64,000 nucleotides of DNA from Selaginella tamariscina (lineage: Eukaryota; Streptophyta; Lycopodiopsida; Selaginellales; Selaginellaceae). Of the stretch, positions 1 to 12,780 are shown piece after piece. The first letter of the stretch is position 1; each line of letters starts with the position of its first letter. The notes below the pieces were generated by a model. That model was given only the letters and a program-made list of their open reading frames with translations, did not search any database and had not been told where the DNA came from. The position numbers were made by a program, and so were the translations under genes. The stretch is from contig PUQB01000131.1 in the NCBI GenBank assembly GCA_003024785.1, positions 372,001 through 436,000 of the forward strand, in the 5' to 3' direction.

Positions 1-1507
1 CCTGATCAGGATCGCTTTTCCCTAAATCCCGCTTACTTGAAATTAGCATCCTGTAAGTCTCCTCCTTATCCAAGTCCCTGTCCTACATAGTAAATAAATA
101 TAAATGAATAATACAATATAACTTAAATTATCATATTAAAAGCTTTAGCATGAAATAAGTATAGTATACAGAATATACATTTCGAGTAGTCCACATAGTG
201 TAGCACCATGGTACTAGAGTCCACTCTCTCTCTCTCTTACACACAAATTATATCAAACTACATTACACATGTACATTACAAATATTGTTATTATTTACTA
301 TTATACTAACCTTAATGAATTTTTGGACTGTTTCTCTGATTATATTATCTTCTTCTTCAGTGAAATTTTTTACCATACAGAGGGTCTTGTTTCTCTCTTA
401 TGATACACTGGTCGTCCACGGGCTTCTCATTGAAAACCACCGTCTCACCAAATGTAACCTTCTTCTTTTTCTTATGAGTATCTGCAAGAATATATGTGTG
501 TGTGTGTGTGTGTGTTTATTTATTATATAGACACACACACACTACATTTTTCATAATAATAACTAATATACTTAACATGTTAGTGTACAGTTACAACATG
601 CATATATAATATAATATATCGATGCAGAACAGTACCCTGGTTTGCAGACTTTTCCACATCTCGAACTGCAGTACTGTCGTTTTGGGCAGTCTTCTTCTTC
701 TTCGTCTTCTTCTGAACATTTTCACTTTGTTGAGCACCTAGCTGATCTGCAAAATTACATTGTTATAAAGTAATAGTCCATATCAGGAACATGAATGATC
801 TCTTGCATAAGTTTAATTATCAATCTATTATTTGCTCTCGCTCGCTCTCTCTCTCTCTCGCTCTCTCGCACACACACACAAGCACGGAGCATAAATACCT
901 TCATTTCCCGAATTTGCCACTTTCTCGACTATGTCGTCATTCGAATGGCTCGTCTTCTGTTTCTTGCTCTTCTTCTTATTGTCAGTATCCTTACTAGAAT
1001 CTGTACTTATGCTAATAACCAGGATTGTATAAATAAATGTCTTGAATATACTTAGCAGAAATGCACACACACGCACGCACGCGCACACACACTTAGATTG
1101 ACAAATATCATACCTTCATTTGCAGAACTTGTCGTCTTATCGACTACATTGTCATTTGACTTCTCCTTTTTCTTCTTCTTCTTCTCCTTACCCGATTCTG
1201 TAGTTAATCGAATTAAGAAGTATATAAAAGTAATAGACCAAACTGAGTAAAATGTATATCGAAATTATAAGTATAAGAGAGTAAGTCAATGCGTACCTTT
1301 CCTTGCATTATTTTCCACATCGTTGGCTGAATCTTCAGTCTGCTCTACATTTGAATGGGCCTTTTTCCGCTTCCTCTTCTTATCTAAAGCACATAATGCA
1401 TTTTTTATATACATATACTTGCATATGGAGACTTGGTATAGATGCACGTATATGGACCTATCCATACAGAACTAGTATATGCGTGAGCCAATACATACAA
1501 TACATAC

Positions 1508-1568
<61 letters not shown>

Positions 1569-2765
1569 CGTATTAAACATGCGAGGACCTATGTATGAAT
1601 AAATACCTGTTTCCTTGTGATCAAGATTTTTTACACATTTGCTGGATTCAGCTTCAGTCTCTGAATGATTCTTCTCGCGCTTTTTCTCCCTTGCTACCTT
1701 TTCCTTGCCAGGTTCGTGATCATGTCTCACATTCTCACTCTTTCGTGCCCGGGATTCATCTTGATGTGTCTCTGCACACATATACGTATATTGCTACTTT
1801 ACAATATTATCTATGAAATAAATATGTACCTTTGCTTGCAGAATTATTGATTGCATGATCTGTTTGCTTCACATTTGAATGTGTCTTTTTCCACTTTTTC
1901 TTATTACCTACAAGCACAGATACGTGCATGAACATATAGATACATACACAGATAGACATATGCTTGTAACTGATCCCAGATTACTGCTTAAACTAGCGTA
2001 GCGTATACAATAGAGCCTATATTGTGGAGATGATATATGTATATGCATGTGTACTTAGCCTACCTGTTTCAGTGGTTTCGTGACCGTGTATGTCTTTCCC
2101 TGAAGGAGCTTCTTGCCCACTTTCTATCTTTCCTGCTGCCGATTCATCCACTAAACAATTTTTCTTGCATTTCCTCTTCACTTCTGAAGGAGTCTCCACA
2201 TGTTCACCTGCTGTGCATTCATCATTTGCTGCCCCCTGTAAACGATCTTTCTTGCGATTTTTCTTCTTTGTTGAAGAATTCTCACCATTCCCTGCTCCGG
2301 ATTCACCCTGTAAGCGATTATGTGAAGGAAAAGTCTTACTTTTACCGTTTTCTGCCATAAATTCATCCCTCTTCGGAACATTTTCACCATTTCCTGTTCC
2401 GGATTCATCCTGTGAATTATTCCGCGAAGAAAGCTCCACATTTTTACCCTTTGAACGATCTTCCTTGCGATCTGTCTCGGATTCATCCTGTGAACGATCT
2501 TTCTTGTATTTTCTCTTTGCATTTCCACTCTTTCCTGCTCCAGATTCATCCTGTGAAGGATTATCAACATTTCCTCCTCCCTGTGAATGATTGATTTTGC
2601 GATTTTTCTTCCCTTTCCTGCTCCCAGTTCATCCTGAGAACGATTCTGATGAAGATTTTTCTTCTTTCCTACCTGATCATAAGGCGTTTCCTCTTCCGCC
2701 TCGCGATCATTCTTCTTGCCTCCCTCGGCGCCATTCTCCTCCTCCGCACGCCTCTTCTTCCCCAT
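1..2765 (-). CDS. REB1/TTF1-like Myb-domain protein (RNA polymerase I termination factor-like), 5' part
   Basis: Seen: nine exons on the minus strand, about 2064-2765, 1830-1907, 1607-1771, 1297-1383, 1114-1197, 899-1000, 636-746, 311-481 and 37-82, with GT-AG borders. The gene continues past the left edge. The start MGKKRRAEEE is the first ATG. Exon 1 encodes degenerate repeats around SQDESGAGKGE. The next exons are short lysine-rich modules (for example KKRKRKKAHSN, KKKWKKTHSN), likely nuclear or nucleolar. The exon at 311-481 ends with FTEEEDNIIRETVQKFIK, the first helices of a Myb/SANT-like repeat typical of plant REB1/DMTF1-like proteins, which bind rDNA terminators. The frame breaks twice: near 2615-2625 in an A/G run and near 372-377 in a run of six A. 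In both cases the conserved text resumes one frame over, so sequence error or early decay is possible. The family call is an inference from the Myb start and the K-rich N-terminus. Confidence 0.68.
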
Positions 2766-3017
2766 GAACCCTAAAACCTCTGATGAACCCTAACCCAATT
2801 AAGATAATTAATTATATATATATATACATAAATATATTGGATTTCCATGATAATGTATACATGTGTATAGGTATGTACATCTGAATATAAATATAATTAA
2901 ACATTAAAAAACCTACATATTACGTAGGTTTGACGTTATACTGTTTAATATATTTAGCATATAATAGAAGGTTAAATAGAATAATATATAGTTAAAACGC
3001 AAAAAAACTTAAAATTT

Positions 3018-3088
3018 GTGGCTGCTGGGATTCGAACCCGACTCTCCACGGCCACAACATAGAATTCTTACCAGTAAAATACGGCTAC
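3018..3088 (-). tRNA. tRNA-His (GTG)-like, possibly decayed
   Basis: The minus strand reads like plant tRNA-His: a GAATTC D-arm/anticodon border, anticodon loop TTGTGGC, and T-arm GGGTTCGAATCCC followed by AGCAGCCAC. The anticodon stem forms with G-U pairs. The acceptor stem has two mismatches and the D-stem is weak, so this may be a pseudogene or an organelle-derived copy. It lies alone between the Myb-like gene and the LRR gene. Confidence 0.7.
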
Positions 3089-3199
3089 AAGATGAAAATT
3101 TAATTACATATGATAGCTTAAGTACGAGATCTAAAATGTTAAAGGATAACTTAAACATGATTAACTTAACTTTCAGATAAGATTCGCTTTCTATTATTT

Positions 3200-3554
3200 A
3201 AAACAGCAAGCGTCGGACGGCTACGATGCGGCGGGCCCATTGTTGGACGGCTACGCAACTCGAGTAACTTTGCGTGGCGCGTCCGACACCGCCGGATTAA
3301 CCGCTATGATCACTCCTTATGGCCCGATAACCACCGTCGATTTTCTTATTTTACAGGTCACATCTCAGCCGTCCGAGTGTACAAATGGACGTTTAAGATC
3401 CTCGGAAAAATCTGGAATGTGTTCTCCTTCCCTAACAGAGAAAGGGATGTGGCTATGGTGGATGAGGTTCTTATATAGCAGCTCTATGGCGCGCGATTTA
3501 ATCGCATTTCGAGTATAAATTTCAAGTCATCGCCATGGATTGATCATCAAATAG
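3200..3554 (+). promoter_or_regulatory. GC-richer promoter/leader of the LRR gene
   Basis: This stretch is clearly GC-richer than its surroundings and holds two related copies of GGACGGCTACG and, at 3364-3373, CTCAGCCGTC. That motif recurs upstream of other genes here. A possible leader-intron donor (ATAG|GTAAAT) lies near 3554. The coding start of the LRR gene is at 4107, so the region is read as promoter plus 5' UTR; the exact transcription start is not visible. Confidence 0.45.
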
Positions 3555-3739
3555 GTAAATATATCTTAAATTTTTTTATTTGTATCTTAATCCTGAATTT
3601 CCAGCTAAAAGAATACTTATTCTTGTAAAATTCTTTTATATGTATACATATACTGTTGATCATCCAAGTTTTTGTTTTTTTTAGTTTTATTTTCAGCTAA
3701 ATTATGGAATTTTTACATATACCCTTTAATTTATTGTAA

Positions 3740-3741
3740 TG

Positions 3742-3779
<38 letters not shown>
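3740..3779. repeat. (TG)n microsatellite
   Basis: Near-perfect TG dinucleotide tract of about 40 bp in the probable leader intron of the LRR gene. A matching (CT)n(CA)n tract lies at about 3974-4019. Confidence 0.9.
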
Positions 3780-3780
<1 letters not shown>

Positions 3781-4106
3781 CATGTGTGTCTGCATACATA
3801 TGTATGTTATAAACATTAGGTGAGTTATATCTTTATTTACAATTCTGCTAAACGGAATTGTTTACGTTTCCAGTTTATGCACATGTATTGTACACATTTG
3901 TATATCTTTTATCTAGCTAAGTATAAAGTATGGCTTATCATTATTTACGTCAAATGCGTGTATGCAACGATATTTCTCTCTCTCTCTCACACACACACAC
4001 ACACGCACACACACACACATGGTTAGTTGCTTGCTTATCACACAAAACCTACTGTAGAGGTTAGCGTACATGCTAGGTGGAAAATCCGACATCTAGGAAA
4101 GGGGAG

Positions 4107-4555
4107 ATGGGTGGGGCGTGTTCAAGAAAGAGAGATCAAGGGGAAGATGACCTGGATGAAAGAACAGGCTCGGCAAGGTTCAACAGGAGTTTCTATTTCA
4201 GATGGCCATCCAAAACTTACTTCGAGAAGGATTTGGTCGAGTTAGAGACAAACCCCAACCTTCCTTCACTTCTTGAACTATCCATCCGCGAACTGTGTAA
4301 GGTATGTGTATGTGTATGTATGTACGTATACATGTATATTGTATATACTTGTTTATTAAAAATATTTCATATACTTGTTTATTAAGGAATGTGTTATTTT
4401 GTAGAATGCGCAAGGGTACAAGTCGTTCGGTAATTTGCCAAGGGATTTGTGCCAGAAGATTTTAAACGAGCTCATTCACACTCAAACGTTGTCAAAAGAC
4501 ATTTTCCAAGCTTTTCTCGATTGTGCTATTCAGGTCAGTTTACACACACACACAC

Positions 4556-4604
<49 letters not shown>

Positions 4605-5287
4605 TAACCCAATGCTTTATAAGTTTGTGTGTGTGTGGTGGCGTAATCTGAAGACTTTTGTATATACAGTATGCGTAAGTGTTCTATGTAGTTTATATAT
4701 AAAATGCATTGATATACATATGTATATATCCGTATAAGTCCACACCCCTCTCTCACACACACACATACACAATCAATGATTATATAATCACACTATAATC
4801 AATATAATTTGCAGGATGTCTTTCTGGGTTACTATCCGGCTGTGGATGATACGTGGATGGAAGTCATAGGCACTCAGAAGTTTTCATTACTGGCCATCGA
4901 TTGCTCCGGATCAATGGTCACGGATGAAGGAATGCAGAACATTCAAGAGTGTAGAAACTTAGAGGTCGTCTACATGAATGAATGTGAACACATCTCGGAT
5001 ATATCGTTGACCTACTTGGCAGGTAAAAACTTATCAATTAGCAATTTAACTATTTTAAAAAAAATTCTAACTAAATGATTAAATATAATAAACATTACAT
5101 AGTTACTAAGTGTGTTTATTTTACGTAAGGTTTCACAAATCTCACATCTTTGAGTTTTCAAAAGAGCAAGTTAATTACACCAAATGGAATGAAACACTTT
5201 GCTGGTTTAGTAAACCTTAAACACTTGGATTTGGAAAGGTGTCCCAAGATACATGATGGCATTATACATATCAGAGGTTACCATGTG

Positions 5288-5318
<31 letters not shown>

Positions 5319-8213
5319 GGGGTAACCTCTGATATGTATAATGCCATATATCTATATGTAAATGACAGGTCTTACAAAGCTGGAAAGATTGAATCTTGGT
5401 TGGTGTGCAACTGTATAAGAAGCTCGGATATGAAGCAGCTATCTGGTTGGCTTAAGTACTCTTCTGAGTTGAGGTTCTTACACTGTATTTTGCAGGATTA
5501 AAAAATCTTATAGAGTTGAACATATCTCGAAGCAAAGTGAAGGACCTTGGCATTACCTTCTTAAAAGGTATATAAAATATATACATACATATGTGTCTTT
5601 ATTATGTTTACCTTTCTTGTCTTTTATTTGCAGATTTGAAGAAACTTCGACTTTTGAATATGGAAGGGTGTCCTGTGACATTTGTTTGCATGGACACAAT
5701 AGCTGGTGCATTTTAAGTTAAAACTGTACCAACTGTTAATCCAATTTTATTAAGCTTAATTATTCCTCTGCAGGGTTAACCTCCTTAACCTTCCTCAACC
5801 TTAAGTCGTGCTACATTTCCGACTTTGGCTGTCGAAAGCTTGAAGGTAAAATGTTTATTATATATACATACATATGTATGTGTTGCAATTGCATATGTGG
5901 TCTGGATTCTATGTATGAAATACATATAGTATATATCACCTGTACAGTCCACTCACTTCGGGTATGACAAGTTATTCTCTGTACACACGCACGCACACAC
6001 ACACACACACACACAGAGAGAGAGCTTGTAGATATGCAAAGATATACGGCACATGCCCATTCAGCAGAGATATACATATATAGAACCTGATATATACAAT
6101 CTGTATATGTATGTGTGTGTGTGTGTGTGTGTGCATGTTTTGGCATGTGTATAAACGAATAGCCATGTACACACACGCATATTTATTTAATGCATACATA
6201 TACACATAAATAACATCCGTATGCCCATCTGATTGAATGCAGGGCTTGGAAATCTAGAACACTTGAATTTGAGCTACAGCAATGTCACTGATGCAGGAAT
6301 GGTGTATCTCAAAGGTATGCTTTAATATATCAACTTTTAATTATATATACATCTAATTTAGTAAAGAATTTCTCTTTCAGAAAACATATATGGATATGAA
6401 TAATAAGAAATCACTTAATAAGCTTAAAATTAAATATTTCAAATAATGTGCATAAGTTTTTTTAATCAGGACTAAAAAATCTGGAGGTTCTCAACCTTGA
6501 CTCATGCAAGATTGGAGATCAAGGAGTACAACACTTTAAAAGTTAGTTATGATTATTTATTTGTATGTTTCTATACCACACACACACACACACACACCTT
6601 TTTATATTTTTAGTGTAGTAGTATATGTATGTGTCTGTATACACACACATACATTGACATATGAATCTGTTCAGGCCTTCTTAATCTTAAGAGTTTGGAT
6701 CTCTCAGACACTCCAATTGGCAACCATGCACTAAACTTCCTCACAGGTGTGTGCGTGTGTGTGTGCGTGTGCTTGAGAGAGTTTTCATTCAAGGACGTTC
6801 GATATATAGTTTTTGCTCTATAAACACCAATAGTTATTGATATAGATAATATATTTAGGGAAACTTATATAATAGACCCCTGTAAGTTTTAAATTTTCAT
6901 ATATGTAATTTAAAAACTTCCAGGGGTCTATTTTATGGCATTTACTACCCTCAATTTACTACTGAATAAACTTTTAATTTTATCAAATTAACATATATAT
7001 TTAATTTAGTAAAAATTGAAATACAATGGAGTTTCAAGTGTATATATGTAAATAAATTAAAAACTTCCAGGTATATATGAGAATTTATTAAATCAAATGT
7101 ATAGGACTTTCAAAGCTGGAGAGTTTAAATATTTCATCAACAAATGTGACGGATTTGGGGTTACAGAAGATTGCTGGTTTAACGTCGCTGAAGTCTTTGA
7201 ACATAGACTCGCGGCAAATCACTGACACGGGGCTTATGGCCCTCAAAAGTAAGTTTTAGTTAATGATAATTTTTAAAACTTTTTATTAAATTAATTATGT
7301 AATTAAATAAATCACTAAATGTGCATTCATCATTTTTTACTTAAAGAAAAATTAATAACTTAGTATTAAACTAAAGATATTTATTACTAATATTTATAAC
7401 TATCAAAATATTATAATTTTTAATTAGTTAAAATGCACTCAAGGTTATGTTTGTGTTTTCTGTTCCAGACTTAACTAATCTTAGGCACTTGGATTTGTTT
7501 AGTGCACGCATTACGGATCGTGGATTTGAAACTCTACAATGTAAGTTATGTCACATACATATATTAATGCATTTCATACATAAATATATAAATTCTTATC
7601 TACTTTACTTTTCCAGTCTCTGATAATAGACATATATAAATGTTATTATATATATGCATAGTATATAGATATTAAATATATGTAAATATGGTTTATAGAT
7701 ATACACTTTCTAAAACTCTGTACATAAATATATTAAATATATATAAATGCTAAACTTTTTTATAACAATTATGTTTCAGATTTTAAGAAACTTCAGTCTC
7801 TGGAAGTGTGTGGGGGTGGGATATCAGACAATGGTGTAAAGCATTTAAGAGAACTTACAGATCTTACATATTTAAATCTCTCACAAAATGCGGGTCTCAC
7901 AGATCAAGCTCTAGAAGCTCTCTCTGGTAATATAAACTTACTAGTACTATTATGTTTTATGTTTACTATTATATGTGTATATATACATTGATTATATATA
8001 AGTATATAAAATATTGTTTTTTTTCTAGGAATGACAAAGTTAGTATCGTTAAATGTGGGGAATTCTATGGTAACAAATGCGGGATTACAACATTTACTGC
8101 CACTTAAGAACTTATCCTCTCTTGCGTTGCAATCTTGCAAGGTTACTCTTTGGGCTGTTCAGAAGTTACAAGCGTCTTCACTCCCAAACCTTGTCATTGT
8201 TAGACTTCGTTAA
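4107..8213 (+). CDS. Leucine-rich-repeat protein of the At1g15740/At4g23840 type
   Basis: Fifteen exons: 4107-4301, 4405-4533, 4815-5022, 5130-5276, 5369-5445, 5496-5567, 5634-5705, 5774-5845, 6243-6314, 6470-6541, 6675-6746, 7105-7248, 7469-7540, 7780-7926 and 8029-8213. The N-terminus MGGACSRKR offers Gly2 for myristoylation and Cys5 for palmitoylation, so plasma-membrane anchoring is likely. Exons 2-3 resemble the F-box-like/RNI start (LPRDLCQKILNEL). After that come about 15 LRRs of the GLxNLExLNLxxCxIxDxG type, similar to cysteine-containing and internalin-like LRRs. Most repeats are one 72-nt exon with phase-1 introns. Exon 5 is 77 nt instead of 75 or 78 and breaks frame near 5407-5413; the repeat resumes at once, which suggests a one-base error. 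The role in plants is unproven; the repeats suggest protein binding. Confidence 0.9.
5256..5347. repeat. 27-bp perfect inverted repeat across an exon-intron border
   Basis: Arms 5256-5282 and 5321-5347 are perfect reverse complements. The loop is TG/TA/CA dinucleotides that can extend pairing imperfectly. The left arm covers the last codons of LRR exon 4 and its GT donor at 5277. The right arm lies inside the 92-nt intron. Confidence 0.95.
6868..6941. repeat. Short foldback in LRR intron 11, MITE-like
   Basis: AATAGACCCCTG near 6872 is mirrored by CAGGGGTCTATT near 6930, with complementary A/T text between. A related phrase (AAAACTTCCAGGTATATATG) recurs at about 7060-7080. Similar text appears near 47.7-48.1 kb and 54.15 kb, which points to a dispersed non-coding repeat family. 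Confidence 0.55.
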
Positions 8214-8216
8214 ATG

Positions 8217-8233
8217 GTCTCTCTCTCTCTCTC

Positions 8234-8305
<72 letters not shown>
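8217..8305. repeat. (CT)n microsatellite after the LRR stop codon
   Basis: Almost pure CT tract of nearly 90 bp with two small interruptions, starting four bases after the LRR gene stop, so within its 3' UTR. Confidence 0.95.
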
Positions 8306-8309
<4 letters not shown>

Positions 8310-8419
8310 GTGTGTGTTTAATTAACTGTGTTATCATGTATGTACTAGATTTTATCCATATATGTGTGCGTGTGTTTGTGTTATAAGGTAATTATTGGAT
8401 TAAGATATTGATTATTTTT

Positions 8420-8484
8420 ATTTGCAGTTTATTATACAAGTTATAGGCGTCTTCACTTGAGAATGTGGATTTGGTAAATCGGTA
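8420..8484 (+). pseudogene. Decayed copy or alternative form of the last LRR exon
   Basis: After an acceptor-like TTTGCAG the text AAGTTATAGGCGTCTTCACT matches the true last exon AAGTTACAAGCGTCTTCACT at about 8163-8182. It keeps the same frame except for a stop, and ends in a TAA soon after. It could be an old exon duplicate or an alternative terminal exon. Confidence 0.45.
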
Positions 8485-9057
8485 AGAGCGTTTTCAGTTT
8501 TCATTGTAAATAAGCACGTCAACTTGTTCATAATTGTAAATACCATGTTTAAAAACTTGTGCATATACTTGTGTGCGTGTGCGTGTCTATGTGTGTGTGT
8601 GTGAGAGATGTAATGTTGATGCAGTTAAAATATAATTGTGTATATAAGATCTAATTATGTTTGATTTATCTACGTCTTTTATATTACATTTATTAACTAA
8701 ACAACAAGTATTAAGCTATTGAGAAATTTACATATCTTATATATAAAGTTTAATAAATTACCCTCAAAAGAAATATATAACAAAACCTTTACACAATGTT
8801 TAAAATAAAAATTTATTTTAAGTAAATCTAAATTGAAGTTATTTTATTTAAATGTAATGAAATATTTTTATTAATTATAAATTTTTATGGTTCTTCATCC
8901 GATTAAACTTAATACAAGAGAGAATATCCTTGTTCTGTCGCTTGATTTATGGATGTATATTATATATAGTCTCTTTTAATAGGTAGTTTTTAATTTTGTA
9001 GAGTTTTTTCCTATACAAATGTATATACGTAATTAAAATAGATAATTTTATAATATT

Positions 9058-9155
9058 TTACAGATAACAAAAAATTAAACTATATATAACTGAAGTAAAC
9101 TAAAAAATTAAGATTACTTCAGTTATATATAGTTTTTAATTTTTGTTATCTGTAA
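9058..9155. repeat. 98-bp foldback with arms of about 41 bp
   Basis: The left arm (9058-9098) and right arm (9114-9155) are reverse complements apart from one extra T, with a loop of about 15 nt. It is A/T-rich. It could be a very short MITE or a transcribed hairpin; target-site duplications were not resolved. Confidence 0.85.
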
Positions 9156-10351
9156 TACTTTGATATTTATATGTTATATATGTGATATAAGAAACATTTA
9201 TTTTATTATGGAGAACTTAAATTTATTATTTTCATTAATAACTTTACTAATATTCTAAATTTGTTATTTATATTATATAATGTATATTGGTAAGACAATA
9301 GATACTGCCTTTTTAATATCATTTTAATTGTTCTGGAAATGCATATTTATGAAGTTAATTCTTCATATGATCTATATCCTTGTGTGTGTGTGTGTAGGAG
9401 TATGTATGTATGTGTATTTATTTATTTATTTATATGTATATGTATGTGTATATGTACATATGCATATATATGTATTCATGTGCACATGAATACTTTTCAA
9501 TTTGAATGGCAAAAATGATTCAGTAATCTAATAATAAAATCAAAAAGAAAGTAACATTTAAAATCCATACTTTTTCCTTGTGGATGTAAAGGATCTGTGT
9601 ATATTATGTCATTAAAAACAAAATGAATTTTTAACTTGTAATTAGATTTGTTATAATCTGATCAATAATATTAGTGGTTTTTTTTAAATTTTTCTGATAT
9701 CAGACATATTTAATCTTAGGAATTCTGGTGTATTAATTAAGAATGATAGATTTGCAACTATAAAGCTTAAGTTACAGCCATACAGAATTGTATATATGTA
9801 ATTTGTCAATAAACACGTATACACACTTATACAGGTATATACATGTATATACTGAGTGAAAACTACAGTTTTTGAGTAGTATTATAACTTACTATTATTA
9901 AACTTTTATTAAAATGTTAAATGTCGATAAGAATGAAACATAAGTCTATATCATTATTTAATATTACTATTTTCTTTTTAGGAATTAATATTGTGTTGTT
10001 ACCATACTTAACCCTTTTTCTAAAACATATTTAAATAATATAATGCTATTTATATTTCAATTTGGGATATTCAATAAATTTCGTTTAATTAATTGGGATA
10101 TTCAGTTAATTCATTTAAATTCTTTACTTTAATTAATGAATCGGATTAATTTATATTTAAATGTTTTATCCATTTATTATCAAATGGATATATAATGTTT
10201 TAAATCCAATAACTTAAATAAATATTCCATGTTTATGCATATGACTCCTTTATTATAATTACAATTAACACTATAGTATTTTCCTGCTAAATACACACTG
10301 GAAATACGCCGTAGGTGATGTGTAACTGACTTCTGATAGATTTCTTACCTA

Positions 10352-10355
<4 letters not shown>

Positions 10356-10440
<85 letters not shown>
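10356..10440. repeat. Compound (TA)n(GA)n microsatellite
   Basis: About 35 bp of TA followed by about 48 bp of GA with one phase slip, then CACACACA. Confidence 0.95.
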
Positions 10441-12489
10441 CACACACATTTAATAGAAATATATATGTATTTTTTAATATTAATAATTCACGTATAAAAT
10501 TTGATATTTTCATTTGTTAGAAGCTATAATTAATTGTTTGTATGTGCTTATAAACACATACAAATATAAAATAATATGTTATTAGATATACATATATGCA
10601 AATATATAATGATTACCTGTAATACAAATACTGTGTGTTATTAAATAATGATATTCATTTAATTTATACACACACAGATATATATATACATATATTTTAT
10701 ATTTGTATATTAACTTCAAATAAAATATAGTTAATAAATTGAATATAAAAATTTAGTTTAGCATTATCATTTATTTTGTGTGTACGTGTGTGTTTCATTG
10801 GTTTAATTTTAAAGTTACATGTCGTTCGGTGCCATATTTTAACTTTGAATAGTTGTACTAAATTTAACGTAATTACTCTAATTAGAGTTCTATGTAAGTG
10901 AATAAATTATGTACATTCTTTTTAACACAATTTTCCTTTTAAATTACCTTAATTTTAATTATGTTTCATGTTATATTATATTTGTTGAGTTAAATTGCTC
11001 TGTTTAGGATCTTAAGAAATTAAAATAGGTGCATTTAAGTTCCAAATATAAATCTTATATTAAGGTTTTTATAAAAAAAAATAATTAAGAAGAATTTTTA
11101 AAATGTAAAGGCATACATTTAAATTAATTACTTATATATTTACTTAAAAAGTGATTTGCATTTAAATTAATTAATTTCATCACACTAAACACTTTTTAAA
11201 ATGTGTACATATGCACACATTTACACTTGTTTGTAATTTTTTTTTTCTCTTCCACTCACACACACACAACATATACACTTGTTTGTATCTCTCACACACA
11301 ACATTATTAATATTTTCCTCACAAACACCATGGTTAACCACATGAAATAAGCCTCATTCACACATATATACATGTAATGATTATGCATACACATGCAAGT
11401 TAAACATTTATATACTAATGTTTAAATATTGAGCTACAGTATATTATTTCATATATTATATTAAATTAATTTATTTAATTATAAACATATCTATATAAAC
11501 ACATAAGTACAAAGTACACTTAAACATGTATGTAATGAGTTCTAATGTATATATTATACTAATCCATATGTTTAATTATCATTATGTATTTATATACACA
11601 CATAAAAAATACTTGAACATGTACATATACAAACATGCATATAAAGTATATGCTAAAATATATATAAATACATGATATATATTAAGATATATATAATGTA
11701 GCATATTCTTTGTGGAGAGCAATCCCAATAGTGTATGAAAATTATATATCCTTAATATAACTTAAATAAATAATGACATTATTTGCATTTATGGATATAA
11801 ACATTAATATAAATATATATACCTTTCTTTTTTAAAAACTACATAAAAATGTTTATTTTGTACAGAGATTCATTTTCTATATGTGTGTGTACATGTGTGT
11901 GTGTGAGAGAGAGAGCTTTCATACATATACGAGTGTTTATGTACATTTTTACTTATAATGGTAAAGATTCATATAGAGTTCGTTGAAAACCCATATTTCA
12001 TATGTATATATTTAATTATCATTAATTTAATTAAATAAGCTTGTTAAAAGATCCATGTTTTACATGTGTTTATTTATCATATCTAAAATTAATATATGAT
12101 TATCATTCCGTAAACAAAATTTAAATCCATATACCATACTTAAAGCACATATATGTATGTTTATATTTAATTCCTAGTTTCATTTTGATTTGATGTTTCA
12201 AAATATTTTAAATTATATAAATATATATATAAGAATTAAAATGCTGCTCTCACAATAATAACACATAATCTAAATAAACACACGTACATATAAGTAATCT
12301 ATAAAACAACCTTGAGATTTAACTACCTTATCTTACTAAAATATTTAAGATAAATTTGAAAGTACCACAAAATATGTATAAATGTAGTTTGATAAATACT
12401 TGAGTTAATTAACGTTGCTTTATTATTTAATCGAATGAATAAAACGTTATTGTGTAGTATATTACTTTTCACACACATAGACAAATTTT

Positions 12490-12780
12490 ATGCTGGTGAT
12501 GGCCGTTGGATTAGTTGCTTGCAATCTCCACCGTAAGTTCTACGTGATATAGGATTGATTTGACATATACACAGGTGACACATACAAAGACATCAAAGTT
12601 GAAGTTTAATTATTGGCCACGTCACCATTTCATATTGTTATTTGTAAATTATATGATTAAGTATTAAATCACATAGGCTTTTGCTTTAAAATCTTTTTCC
12701 TCTTTTTAGTTGGCCCATCAACCTCCACGTGGCAATCTTTTTGGAAAATTCCCCATTCCTATGGTACCTTTTGCATAAAG
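12490..12780. promoter_or_regulatory. Promoter-like island in a gene-free stretch
   Basis: A locally GC-richer block holds GGCCGTTGGATT (12501), GGCCACGTCACC (12615) and a G-box CACGTG (12726-12731). These motifs are usual in plant promoters, but no coding gene follows for 2 kb. It may drive a non-coding RNA or be a relic. Confidence 0.35.

Larger units (their letters stand above)
8485..12480. other. AT-rich intergenic DNA
   Basis: No coding signal was found. It holds a foldback at 9058-9155, a (TG)/(TATG) tract near 9380-9460, a compound (TA)n(GA)n tract at 10356-10440 and scattered CA/TG runs. The rest is A+T-rich sequence without recognised family features. Confidence 0.7.

Noticed and set aside
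5811-6205. Long open frames of Thr-His, Val-Cys and Tyr-Ile repeats here and elsewhere
   Set aside because: They are translations of CA, TG and TA microsatellites inside introns.
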